Source of the DNA: Geosiphon pyriformis
Taxonomy: Eukaryota; Glomeromycota; Glomeromycetes; Archaeosporales; Geosiphonaceae
Direction of reading: 5' to 3'
Assembly: GCA_016748015.1 (NCBI GenBank)
Contig: JAAOMT010000451.1
Location: forward strand, 38,926-51,006
Length of the DNA: 12,081 nucleotides
The notes below the pieces were generated by a model, which did no database searches, was not told the DNA's origin, and saw nothing but the letters and a program-made list of their open reading frames with translations. Shown here piece after piece: positions 1-9,155 of this stretch (the first letter of the stretch is position 1; the number at the start of each line of letters is the position of its first letter). Made by a program: the position numbers and the translations under genes.

Positions 1-1
1 T

Positions 2-1176
2 GGCTTCATCAAAAGCCAACAACATTTTTAATGAATGTTTGTTTAGCTTCCTCAACGTAACTATAAGTTTTTTATATTGAACCGCTACCTCATTTCGAAT
101 GTCCTCGATCTGAGGTCCTCTGGTATCGCTGAGCCTCGATTTCATCTCACCTCTCACATTGTCCCAAAGACTTTTCTGCAAGTTGAACATATCATCACAA
201 ATGTCACTGATGAGAATGTCAAATATGCGGCCACATGTCTTCTCCAGTGTTTTCTCATGAAATTGAAGTTGCGTGTTCACGAACCCTGAACACTTGCAAA
301 ACAAAGCCACTAGAAAGGCGAGATAATGAGCTTCCGAATATGCCTTTCCAGTGAGTTCAGTGGCAATGTCCGAACGATTTGGATAGCCCTTCGATTCAGG
401 ATCACGTAAACAAATGTAAATGACTAAAACATTTTTTTCGACTGCCAATTCTCGCAATAGTCTGGACTTTCCTGTCCCGCTGGCCTGTACTAGTGACGTG
501 TAAGGAGCATAAAACTGCTGCGACGTCCAGCTCATCGCGCACTGTTCCAGATGGCGAAAGAAGACATCGACGTAGTCCTCTCGAGGTTTCATCAATGTAC
601 TTCTGAATGCGGTTTTCAACATAGCATAATTTAGGTTAAATTTCTGTGCATCGACACTACTTTGCAGACCGGATGCTGAAGGTCCTCCTGTGAAACCAGC
701 GTCGAAATAAAAAGCAAATGGATAAGCCCAATTTAGCCAGCATCGCAAATAGTATCTCGAGGTTTCATTCAAAAAAAGGCCTCCGTTCCCAACACCCAAG
801 TCACAAAGTCGTTACCTGTCTTAGTTGTTTCCATCAACGTATTTTGTAAATTTTGCATTTGCACCTTCCACTCGTTCTTTTCTACTTTTAGCTCCTTTAC
901 TTCTTCTTCTAGCTTTTCTTTTAGCTTTTCTTTTTGCTTTTCTAGCGCCTTTATATCTTCTATCCACCAATGCTTTTCGTTTTCGTTCTTGTACTTCTCC
1001 TGTCTCAAATTCTTCTTCAATTCACGTAACTCATCTTCCTTTTCAAACTCATCTTCCTTCTCACCCTCCATTAACTTTTCTAGCTTCTCACCCTTCTGCT
1101 TCAGCTCCTCCACGCATCTCCTATACTCGGTCGTAGCCACCTCTAATTGATGTTCGATTTTGTCGACACTAGCCAT
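2..1176 (-). CDS. Coiled-coil / P-loop NTPase, C-terminally partial, with an apparent frameshift
   Basis: Translation starts at the ATG at 1174-1176 in a good eukaryotic context (CACCATGGC). Residues 1-118 are a charged Lys/Glu-rich coiled coil. At about 803-810 the frame changes by one base, after the residues TGND. The new frame is open from 811 to the window edge and continues with GNGGLF, then a Trp/Tyr/Phe-rich stretch. A Walker A motif ASGTGKS lies at 464-484, and a Walker B-like LLAFDEA at 2-22. The gene continues beyond base 1, so the protein is much longer than the roughly 390 residues seen. Long fungal P-loop proteins with this layout exist but I cannot name the family; ATP or GTP binding is inferred from the motifs only. 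The frame change could be a one-base deletion, an assembly error or an undetected intron; the GTAACG at 811-816 (minus) gives no convincing acceptor. CpG is frequent here and scarce to the right, consistent with a host gene. Confidence 0.62.
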
Positions 1177-1562
1177 GGTGTTTTGCGTGTTTGTTATGGT
1201 TTGGGAAGATATGGCCTAATATATGTTTGGTTCGTGTCAATGACGTTTCAGATCTTTGATTTATCAGTATAAATTTAACAAACCCCGTTATTGTTAAATT
1301 ATAACAATAATCAGAGTTTTTAATTGTGCCAGCAAATTAAGTAGTAGATAATAACATAGATTTGAAAAATTAAAGGGATATTTTATTGATATAATTTTAT
1401 TTTGGTTGATAGCAATTATCTTTGAAAAGAAAAGTATTTAATAATTATGATTTACGAGTCTAATTAACTAATTTTCTAGCTTTTAATACTACTGTTATAT
1501 ATACATAATTTATGTTATATGAGATTCCTTGAATTCCTTAATTCTCTAGCTAGAAATTCTGA
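1177..1562. other. AT-rich spacer upstream of the NTPase gene
   Basis: This stretch holds no convincing coding frame. It is strongly AT-rich with short A and T runs. Its right part must hold any promoter of the minus-strand NTPase gene, but I see only a weak TATA-like TTTATAC (minus) near 1270, about 95 bases before the ATG, and I do not call it. Its left limit is the NTPase start codon. Its right limit is where similarity to the LINE reverse transcriptase fades. Confidence 0.5.
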
Positions 1563-2588
1563 ACCAAGACCACAGAAGGCATTTGAAAGATTGTTAGCCA
1601 ATAAAAGTTTATTGTCCAAAAATATTTTCACTATTCCAGTTAAAAAATTGTTTACCAGACTAACATATAACTTGACAAAAAACTGTAAAGAATTCAAAAG
1701 AGCCCAATCCAGAATCTGCAAGTCCAAAAATTTATGACTGAACAAATGCCCAAGAATGTCTACAGTATTGAAAAAGAAGACCAAAGCAACCACCTTTGCT
1801 TCAGACTGCACTTGTTCAAAAGACTTCAAGCTATACAAGAAGAGATGATACAAAGCCACATCCAAAAAAACACAAGACAAACATGCTTTTAGTTTGAAAC
1901 CCTTTCTGATCATAATATTTCACATGCAACACACATTTGACAAAACAAAACTGAACTGAGTTTGATAACTGATTATAGACTGCAAAACAGCTGACACCAA
2001 ATAAGAAAATTGTTTATCCATAATAGTCTTCTAAAGCACAATATTAACAAAAAAATGAACATTAGAATAAGCCTTGATAACATTTGGCTTGGATAAGCCA
2101 TCAGTAGACAAAGAAATCCCCAGGTAACAATGAACATTACCTTTTTTGACAATCATGATTGGCTAACCACAAATATTCAAAGAAACAATTCTAACACCCT
2201 AATTTATGAGAATAGCCACTGTTTTTTTACTGTTAATGTTCAAAGCATACTAATAAAAACCTAACAATTTCCAACCCAAATAGTGTCATCAACAAATATG
2301 CCTACCACAAAAAAAAAAGTTATCTCACCATCATTTTTGACTCTGTCTGTCTTTAAAACAAACTTAGTATCAATCTAATACTCACATAAATGTTCATGTT
2401 TTTTAACTTTACACAAGAGAGAATTGTAAAAAATCTTCTACAAAAAAGATGAAAAGACTTCACCCTGATCCAACTCATCAAGCACCCTATAACCATCTGA
2501 CAACCCAAAATCAGTTATTATTCTGTTAAATCTATTCTTATGAATACTACCAAAAAACCAGATGAATTTTTCATGCATTTTGATATAC
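1563..2588 (-). mobile_element. Decayed non-LTR (LINE-like) reverse transcriptase fragment
   Basis: Read on the minus strand this is the middle and C-terminal part of a non-LTR retrotransposon reverse transcriptase. From the 2588 side come a TDFGLSDGY segment, then GEVFS and the catalytic FVDD box at 2285-2296. After a frame change follow YLGISLSTDGLSKP near 2100 and DKQFSYLVSAVLQ near 2000. A 132-residue open stretch then runs through 1515-1913 and ends in unrelated residues left of about 1563. Several stops (TAG, TGA, TAA) sit where Trp, Gln or Arg is expected, and many Pro/Ala/Gly positions look replaced by Ser/Leu/Val, as C-to-T and G-to-A changes would give. No RNase H or 3' tail is seen at the left. 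At 2588 the frame is cut exactly by the LTR retrotransposon. It resembles an abundant Rhizophagus repeat ORF (recognition only). Confidence 0.72.
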
Positions 2589-3569
2589 TGTTACTGGAGG
2601 TTTTTTGGTCTTTTTTCTTGAATGTTGTTAATGTTGATTTGCTGTGAATTTACGTTTTCAGGAAGTAGTTAAACCTCTAGTAACTGAATTTATCTTCAAA
2701 TTATCTTCTATAATTTAAACTGCTGGACTTATAGTGGAATGGCCAATTCTGTGCCAGTTACTTTATGTAGTTACATTGTAGTAAACATCAACTCTTTCCC
2801 AGAAATTGCTTGTCTGGAAGCTCACTAAAAATGTGTAGTTACTTTGTTGTGAAAGTCAACTCTTTTACAGAAATCTCGTCTATAGACTACCCTAATAATT
2901 GTAATAAAAAAAGAAAAAGAAAAATAAAAGAAAAATAAAAGAAATAGGATTTTATCAAGAGAAACGTTTTCTGTTTAGGCCTAGAGTCACTAACAGTTTA
3001 TTGAAATTGGTAGCTAATCAATTTCAAAACATTAGTTGGGTTTTAAGGATTTTTCAAGTGCAATAATTAAAGAATTTGGTTTTTTGAATTATTTGATATT
3101 TATTTCTTTTTGTGTGCATAGGAATAGTTCTAAGTAATAAATCTGAAGTAAGATACATTTTCTCGAAGAAAGAAGCTCATTTTTTATACAACTTGTTATA
3201 ACACTATTCTATAAACTTGAACTTTGCTCTTTTTTACAATTTCACTAAACTAGAGATACATTTCAGTGAACTACAAGTTATTTCTGTGAACTATTAAATA
3301 TTTCAGTGAACTATTAATTATTTCTACAAATTTCTACAAATTTCAGCAAACTTTTTGAATGCTACATAGTTTGGGGTATTGCATGATTGATCATTGCAAT
3401 TAGGTTATATTTGTGTTATATACAAATTGGGTTATTAATTAAATGATAATTTCAGATATTTTGCTAATGTAATAAGTAATAATTTGGGACAATAATATAT
3501 GCTAACTAATGATAAAAATTATAAGGGTAATTTTATGCTAAACAATATCTCTAATTTCGTTTGATAACA
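2589..3569 (-). repeat. 3' LTR (981 bp)
   Basis: On the minus strand it begins TGTTATCAAACG at 3569, directly after the polypurine tract, and ends CCAGTAACA at 2589, giving the usual TG...CA ends. Its terminal part (2589-2870) matches the right-hand LTR remnant. Its initial part (3241-3569) matches, in inverted orientation, the second LTR at 11750-12081. The middle (2871-3240) has no partner in the window and holds an A-rich tract (plus-strand A/G run at about 2909-2946). The first 32 bases also encode the end of the extra ORF. Confidence 0.88.
3241..3345 (-). repeat. Degenerate short tandem repeats in the U3 part of the 3' LTR
   Basis: Units resembling ATTTCAGTGAACTA recur about every 16-20 bases on the plus strand. 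The related LTR at 11970-12081 has the less decayed form, where the unit (minus sense) is close to ATTTCGGCGAACT. Every CpG of that form is TpG, CpA or otherwise lost in this copy. Short U3 repeats in LTR elements often bind transcription factors, but no factor can be named here. Confidence 0.65.
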
Positions 3570-4256
3570 TAACTTTCTCCTCAAGACTGAGCTCTGTTAA
3601 AGTCCAAGTACTGTCTGCACATTCCAGATAGTAATCCAAAATTACTGGAGAAATTTGGTCTGAAAATTGTTGAAATTTCAGTTCTGTAAGTTTCCCAATG
3701 TATTGGATCTTCAATGGTTGTAAAATTGGGTTTTGTAGAATATTTTCACAGGTGTGAAATAGGTCATAAAGTCTAAGAGCAGCTCTTAGTTTATAGTAAC
3801 TGTTTATAGGTCCAGCTGTTGTTTTGAATTCATTATAGAGTTGTTTCTGAATAGTCTCTTTTGTGAAATTTGCTGCTGTAAACTCCCATTTTCATTTGTG
3901 AAGTGTTTTTCAAATGTAGAAATATCTATATATTGGAGTATAGTCATGGTTTTTTTCATTAAGACACAGTTGAAGTTTTTGTTGAATAATAGCATTTGGT
4001 GGAATACTAATAGAAGTGAACATTAAATTTTCTCTTAAAGCAAGCTTCAAAAGTTCTGATAGATAAATTCCAAAATAATTTTTTGTGTTTTTTTGTAGAA
4101 GTGATAATTTTGTGAATTTGGGGCTAAATTGGCAACTATTTCTATTTGGGTATAATTAATATGTTTTCCTGTAATAGTAATAGATAATTTGGGTATTGTT
4201 TTTAAAGCTAACATTAATTTTTGAGATATTTGTTGAATATTTCGAGGGATAGTCAT
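3538..4256 (-). pseudogene. Extra ORF after integrase, unknown function, overlapping PPT and 3' LTR
   Basis: The probable start is the ATG at 4254-4256 (MTIPRNIQQISQ). The first frame is open to about 4090, where a one-base loss in an A run shifts the reading frame. Coding-like sequence continues as NYFGIYLSELLKLALREN, then SISIPPNAIIQQKLQL. Further on come KTTAGPINSYYKLRAALRLY and ECADSTWTLTEL, ending SNEIRDIV with TAG at 3538-3540. Stops at 3910-3912 and 3892-3894 are both TGA; around 3880-3950 a second frame also looks plausible, so the true path there is uncertain. The intact product would be about 240 residues, mostly helical, with no signal peptide, membrane segment, zinc motif or catalytic motif that I recognise. 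Its position is that of env-like or accessory ORFs in some Gypsy elements, but nothing shows an envelope. About 150 bases of A-rich (minus) leader separate it from the integrase stop. Confidence 0.6.
3573..3582 (-). other. Polypurine tract (plus-strand primer site)
   Basis: The minus strand reads GAGGAGAAAG, followed by TTA and the LTR start TGTTATC. Position and composition fit the primer for plus-strand DNA synthesis. It supports 3569 as the LTR boundary rather than the short 282-bp repeat at the far left. It lies inside the coding frame of the extra ORF, encoding part of LEEKV. Confidence 0.75.
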
Positions 4257-4410
4257 TATAAAAACTTGAATGAGAGAAAAAAAAAATAGATTGAAATTAT
4301 TTTTGGTATGTGAGTTTATGTTATTTTTGTCTTTCAGTGTGTTTTGTTTTTGTTTTGTTTTTGTAAAATCAATTTTTAATTTATAAGGGAATAACTATAG
4401 TAAATTTAAA

Positions 4411-5657
4411 TTAAGTGTTTGAGTTGAGAGGTTGTTCAATGACAACTATTGGTTCTAAATTTTGGAGAATATCTTTGGGTTTGATTAAAGGAGAATGTGT
4501 ACCAACTTGTGGAATTAATGGTTCAGGATTGTTTCTGGAATTATAGTATTTCAAACGATCTTTATGTGTAACTTTTGCTAGGATTTTGTTATCAAGTCTT
4601 AGCTTGTATGATCTGTTGCCTAGAACTTCATGAATAAAGAATAGTCCATCCCATTTATTTTTAAATTTTCCATTCCATTGTTTTTTAGCTTTAATTCTGT
4701 GTAAGAGAACTTTGTTTCCAATTTTAAATTCATTGGTGACTAGTGGCAATTTGTTGTCATGTCTCTCTTTTTGTTGGGCTTGTGAATTTTCAATGTCAGT
4801 GACTGCTATACATCTTTTTCCTTCTAAAGTACTGAGAAAAGTATAAGCTCTTTGCTAAAGTGTTTCTTGTAAGTTTTCTTCTGTGATTGGTTGTACTGAA
4901 TGTGTTTCCACTGTGAATTCAATTGGTAGTTTTGCTGTTCTTCCATAAGTAAAGTCAAATGGTGTGTGTTTCATTGTATTTTGTTTTAGTGTTCTATATG
5001 CTAGTAACACTGATGGAATAAAGATATCCTATTCCTGCTCAAAATCTGTTGAGACTTTGGCTAGTGATTTACACAATGTTCTGTTGAAAAGTTCCACTAA
5101 TCCATTTGTCTGTAGATGGTAGGGCGAAGATAAAAGTCTTTTGATATTAAATTATTTATAAATTTCTTGTGTCAGATTATTCACAAAATGTGTCCCCTGA
5201 TTGAATAGAAGTTCAATTAGACATCCATGTCTACAAATAATGTCTTCATAGATAAAATTTGCTACTGATTTTGCATCTGCTTATTGAATAGCTCTGGCTT
5301 TAGGCCATTTGATAAGATAATCTATTGCTACTGCTATGTATCGGTTTCTTTGCATGGTGATAGATAGTGGTCCAACTAAATTGATACCAACTCAGTCAAA
5401 AAGTTGTCCAACTTTGATTGAATTTAAAGATTCAGTAGGGCGTGTTCCTTCTCTTCTTTGACAATTATTACAAAATTCAACATATTAATGTATGTCTCTT
5501 CTCATTCAAGGCCAAAAATAGTATTCTAGTGTTCTTTGGGTGGTGTTGTCTTTTCCGAAGTGTGCTGATGAAGGATCTGAGTGCATGTTGTATAATATAA
5601 TCTCTTTTCATGTTCTTGTATTAATCTGAATGGTTTGTCTAAGTTTTTGAAATTTCA
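4411..5657 (-). pseudogene. Ty3/Gypsy integrase region of pol, catalytic Asp lost
   Basis: The N-terminal zinc-binding HHCC motif is complete: HSDPSSAH near 5560-5590 and CNNC near 5440. The catalytic core follows. The first acidic residue is Asn in GINLVGPL (5380-5382), the second is Asn in FNQGTHF (5200-5202), and Glu is kept in LVELFN (5092-5094). The last two are separated by 35 residues, as in retroviral-type DDE integrases. Near 4640-4660 a KWDGLFFIHEV segment matches a GPY/F module with Pro changed to Leu. The reading frame ends TAA at 4411-4413. At least seven in-frame stops interrupt it (for example 5506-5508 TGA, where Trp is expected). A one-base loss in an A run near 5606 separates this frame from RNase H. 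The protein would insert cDNA into the genome; this copy cannot. Confidence 0.9.
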
Positions 5658-6320
5658 ATAATAAATAATGTTGTTGTGTAGGAAATATTGTCTGGTTTGT
5701 TGTTGTAATTGATGGTTTTCATCTGAAAACCAATCTGTTGAGATTGTTAATGTCTTTAAATATTGTTTGAGATTGTTGTAGTCTTTTGAATTCATTGTTT
5801 GTTGATTGTTAGGTTAGTTAAGTTAAGTGTTGATTTGTGTTTTCTAATCTTGTCTCATTCTGGAGAGACAATCAATGTTGGTGTGGAGTTTTCCTGGTTT
5901 GTGGTATACAATGTATTGGTAGTTGGTTAAAAATCCTGTCCATCGGGTTTGTTTGGCATTCAGCTGAGTGTTTTTGTTCTGAAGCCATTTGAGTCTAATA
6001 TTATCAGTGATAATATCGAATTTCTTTGGCTGGAAATAAAGGTTGAAATGATGTAAGACCCATATTACTGCTGCTGTTTCTAGTTCAGTTACAGGGTAAT
6101 ACTTTTCAGCGGATTTCAATGTTCTGCTAGCATAAGTGATTACTCACTCATTTCCATTGTCATCTAATTATGATAGAATAGCACCAAAGGCAGTATAAAA
6201 AACATCTGTTGCTAATCAAAATTGGTTGCTGAAATCTAAATAGACGAGAATTGGAGCTATTGTTAGTTTTTCTTTGAGAATTTCAAATGCATTTTGGTGT
6301 TTAGCAGTCTATTTGTATTT
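5658..6320 (-). pseudogene. RNase H region of pol and linker to integrase
   Basis: This continues the RT frame. Visible features are LATDVFYTAFGAIL, with the first catalytic Asp at 6204-6206, TELETAAV with the catalytic Glu at 6084-6086, and IITDN with Asp at 6003-6005, then NAKQTRWTGFLTNYQY and a CLSRMRQD end typical of the Gypsy RNase H boundary. The acidic residues survive here, unlike in RT and IN. Stops at 6309 (TAG), 6216 (TGA), 6168 (TAA), 6144 (TGA), 5844 (TAG), 5823, 5814 (TAA) and 5655 (TGA) replace Trp, Gln or Arg by single or double transitions. The enzyme would remove RNA from the RNA:DNA hybrid during reverse transcription. Confidence 0.9.
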
Positions 6321-7253
6321 GACATTTTTGGTAGTAAGCTGGTTGAGAAGTTTTGTGATTTCTGAAAATTCTTTGATGAACTTCCGATAATAGGAGGCTA
6401 ACCCTATGAATCCTTTTAGTTCTATAGTGTTTCGAGGAGTTTTGAAGTTTTTGACAGCACTGATTTTTTCAGGGTCTGGTTTGATTCTATCTTTACTAAT
6501 GATATGACCAAGGAAGACCAAGCTTGTTTTTCCAAAGTAGCATTTTTTAATGTTGAGTTTCAGTCCTGTTTTTTGTAATTGTTGAAAAACTTCTCACAGG
6601 TATTTTAAGTGTAATTCGAATAATAGTGAATAAACATTAATATTATTGAGATAAACAACTATTGATTTCCAAAGGAGGTCTTTGTAAACAACATCTATGA
6701 GTCTTTGGAATGTTGCTGGTGCATTATATAATCCAAAAGGCATTATGTTGAACTCGTAATTTCCTCCTTGGGTTGTGAAGGCTGTTTTGGGACAATCTTT
6801 GGGATTCATGGCAACTTGCCAGTATTCGCTTTTTAGATCTAGTGTTGAAAAATATTTAGACTTCCCAAGGGCATCTAACATGTCATTAATTCGGGGAAGT
6901 GAGTAGGCATCTCTAATGGTGACACTATTGAGTTGTCGATAATCAACACAAAATCATATCTTTCCATTTTTTTTTTTAACTAGGACCACAAGTGAAGCCC
7001 ATGGACTTATCGATGGTTGAATAAGTCCATTATTAAGCATCCGTTGCACTTTTTTTCAGATAAATTGGTGACTTTCTGGAGCAACTTGGTAGGCTTGTTG
7101 TCACCTTGGTTTAGCATCTCCTGTATAGATTTGGTGTTGAACCAAATTGGTTCTTCTTAAGTCATTGTTGTTTTCGGCAAAGATATTGGCAAATTCTGTA
7201 ATTAGTTCTTTGAGCTGGTTCTGTTGTTGTGGTTCAAGTTGTCTCATGTTGAT
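6321..7253 (-). pseudogene. Reverse transcriptase region of pol, YLDD-type box mutated
   Basis: Recognisable Ty3/Gypsy RT blocks occur in order. They are SPWASLVVLVKKKNGK near 7000, FCVDYRQLNSVT, STLDLKSEYWQV near 6820, FTTQGGNYEFNIMPFGLYNA near 6740, YLNN at 6642-6653, then FLGHIIS near 6510 and a thumb/connection block GFIGLASYYRKFI near 6390. The active-site box should carry two Asp; both are Asn, so polymerisation would be lost. The conserved SGYWQ has become SEYWQ. The frame is otherwise continuous from dUTPase into RNase H, with TGA at 7254, 7101, 7056, 6954 and 6594. It synthesised cDNA from element RNA in the ancestral element. Confidence 0.93.
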
Positions 7254-8120
7254 TCAAGATAGTTTTTCCATAACAACATGGTAGTTTTCAGAGCTGGAGT
7301 TTGGGCTGATTTTTGGTAGTGAATGTCCAATGATCTCCAAGAAATTAAGAACTGTTTGGGGTAGTTCTTGTTGAAAAATGTTACTGTGAATGACTCCAAT
7401 CTTTAAGTTATTTAATAAAACTATGGGATAATTATTGGGATTGTAAAAAGTAACTCGGACTTTCTTTGTTCCTTCTGGAATATAAATGTTTGGAATTGAG
7501 ATATTATGTTCTAAGCAGATTTGTTTGTTGGACTCAAAAATTTGTTGTGTGGTTATTGGCTTTGGGCAGATGTAGATTTCTGGATGTTCTCCAAAGAGTG
7601 AAATAGTAATTGGTTGTGGAAGTTGTAGAATCTGGTGAGATTTATTTTGTTTATTAAGAGCTATGTTTACTAGAACTGTAAATTGTCCAGTTGAACCAAA
7701 ACTTTTGGTTCTTTTTCTACTTTTTCCCAATTGTTCTCTTTGACTGATTAATTGTAAACCTGAAATGTTGATTAAGGGTAAATAAATAGCTTGAGCAATT
7801 TTTTCAGCATGTTCAATTTGAAAAGGTTTATTGGTTTCATTTTGTAATATGATTGTAATGTCTCCTGTATATCCAGCATCTATGATTCTTTCTCTAACAT
7901 TGATTTCTTTGCTTGTCAATGATGATCATGAAGCAATTTGGACCATTGCTCCTGGTGGGATTTTGAGAGCAATTTTGAGGTTGATCTTGGTAAGTGAATT
8001 TGGTTGAAGAACCAAAGTGTCTTTTCCTGAATATCGTAGATTGTATCCAGTATCAATTTCATGTGCTTTTTCAGGCTTTATTCCTTGTCCATTGTTGTTG
8101 AAGTATTTAAGCTGTAAAGC
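7254..8120 (-). pseudogene. dUTPase domain of pol plus beta-rich linker to RT
   Basis: All five trimeric dUTPase motifs are present in order. They are motif 1 AHEIDTGYNL (8037-8066), motif 2 PPGAMVQIAS, then a TGA where Arg is expected, then SS (about 7920-7958), motif 3 IIDAGYTGDITIILQN (about 7842-7886), motif 4 EHAEKIAQAIY (7782-7814) and motif 5 KSFGSTGQF (7680-7706). The motif 3 Asp that activates water is kept. The enzyme splits dUTP to dUMP and pyrophosphate, which would limit uracil in the cDNA. About 135 residues follow before RT, Asn/Ile-rich with a YNPNNYPIVLLNN stretch, probably a beta-rich linker of the sort seen before RT in Gypsy elements. Apart from the TGA at 7926-7928 the domain is clean. 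It sits between protease and RT in the same frame as RT, so it is part of pol, not a captured separate gene. Confidence 0.92.
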
Positions 8121-9155
8121 AGACTGATTTTTGATGAGATAGATGGGTGTTGCTTCAATTTTTTTTGTTGCTTCAGGTTCTCCAAATTCAATTTCATTTT
8201 CATTATTTTCACTGGGCAGGGGAATACTAAAAGCATAGCATTCAGGGCACCATTGCTTATTGCAAGGCATTATGTATTCTTCACACAATTTAATGTTTAT
8301 TTGCTCTAGCCATTGAGCTTGAACTTCTTTGGTTGGGTAAGTGTGACTGGTAATTTGGTAATATACTTCTACTTCATTTTCATAGTTGCATCCAGTGATT
8401 TCAAAGGTGTATGCAATGTATTCTGATTCTTTCATTTAACAAACATTTTCTTGAGTGGCTCTATTGATTAAAGCCATTGCTAGATCGAAAATCATTTCAG
8501 CATTGTAAGGGTAATGGTACAGTTTGTTGAGGGTGCTGTTGTAAGCAGCATTGAAAGGGGTTCCTCTTGTTACTTTTTCTGAGATTAAAAGAGCATATTG
8601 ACATGTTTGATTACAGACCCCTCCTCTGAATGCAACATCAATCCAGTCACATTCATTAGGTAATCATTCTCCACAAGTCAAACAGGGTGTTCCATCCTAT
8701 TTTCCACTTCTTTTAACCAGGTGTCCTCATTGTTCTCAGTGGCAGGATTTGCAATAGTAACAGGTATGGTTTCCATATTCTTCCTTGGGTAAAATACAAG
8801 CTCCCATTGATGAAAGTTTCTTGTGGCAATCTTTGTATTTAAGTGGGATGTAAGAGCGTTGTTTTCGTGGTTTTGGTTTTGAATAAGAGACATTCCATCT
8901 GGGTGTCACTGATTCTTTTGTTTCAAGAGAATCATTTGTTGAAAAATACTGTTGTTCAATTTCATCAGCCCAATTGGAGATTGATCCAAATGCCATAAAT
9001 GTTTCAATGATGGGTTTTTCTTCTTCCAGTTTGAATTCAAAAACCAGGGCTTTTTTGGAGCATTTGTTGAATGTACCATAAGTGGCAGGTACCCAGGTGT
9101 GTTGTCCTTGGTAAAAAATTGTTAATTCTTGTGTTTCCCAATTCAGATTAGCATG
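8121..9155 (-). pseudogene. Cysteine-rich insert between protease and dUTPase
   Basis: About 340 residues link the protease to dUTPase. After a start resembling the end of the protease domain (NLNWETQELTIFYQGQ) come about 70 acidic residues, then a run of cysteine pairs: KYKDCHKK (about 8826), CYYCKSCH (8739-8760), CLTCGE (about 8667-8684), NECDW, CNQTC, CNYEN, CNKQWCPEC (about 8238-8260). The pattern resembles several zinc-binding knuckles, but no named zinc finger fits. Stops are TGA 8736, TGA 8727, TAG 8697, TGA 8664 and TAA 8436; the first four lie where Trp gives a natural reading. The frame is the same before and after them. The function is unknown; nucleic-acid or particle binding is a guess from the zinc-like pattern. 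Confidence 0.75.

Noticed and set aside
77-289. Plus-strand frame of 70 residues
   Set aside because: It is antisense to the NTPase frame that contains the Walker motifs.
825-1136. 103-residue plus-strand open frame with hydrophobic Leu/Ala/Phe run
   Set aside because: It is the antisense of the Lys/Glu-rich coiled coil; complementing Lys/Glu codons gives Leu/Phe-rich frames by default.
1519-1737. Plus-strand open frame of 72 residues
   Set aside because: It is antisense to the decayed LINE reverse transcriptase, which shows recognisable blocks on the minus strand.
2589-2870. A short LTR of 282 bases
   Set aside because: No polypurine tract borders 2871, whereas one borders 3569; the direct match ends at 2870 only because the right copy is interrupted at 11750.
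2909-2946. A-rich tract as a LINE poly-A tail
   Set aside because: It lies inside the 3' LTR as defined by its TG...CA ends and is interrupted by G and T; no insertion boundary is seen.
3240-3345. CRISPR-like array
   Set aside because: The units are short and degenerate, without unique spacers of constant length, inside an LTR of a eukaryotic retroelement.
3538-4256. Envelope-like protein for the post-integrase ORF
   Set aside because: No signal peptide, hydrophobic fusion or membrane segment, or cysteine pattern; position alone is not enough.
6144-8738. Reassigned code with TGA read as Trp
   Set aside because: TGG is also used freely, TAA and TAG interrupt the same frames at Gln and Trp positions, some TGA replace Arg, and catalytic residues are lost. 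Decay explains all of it.
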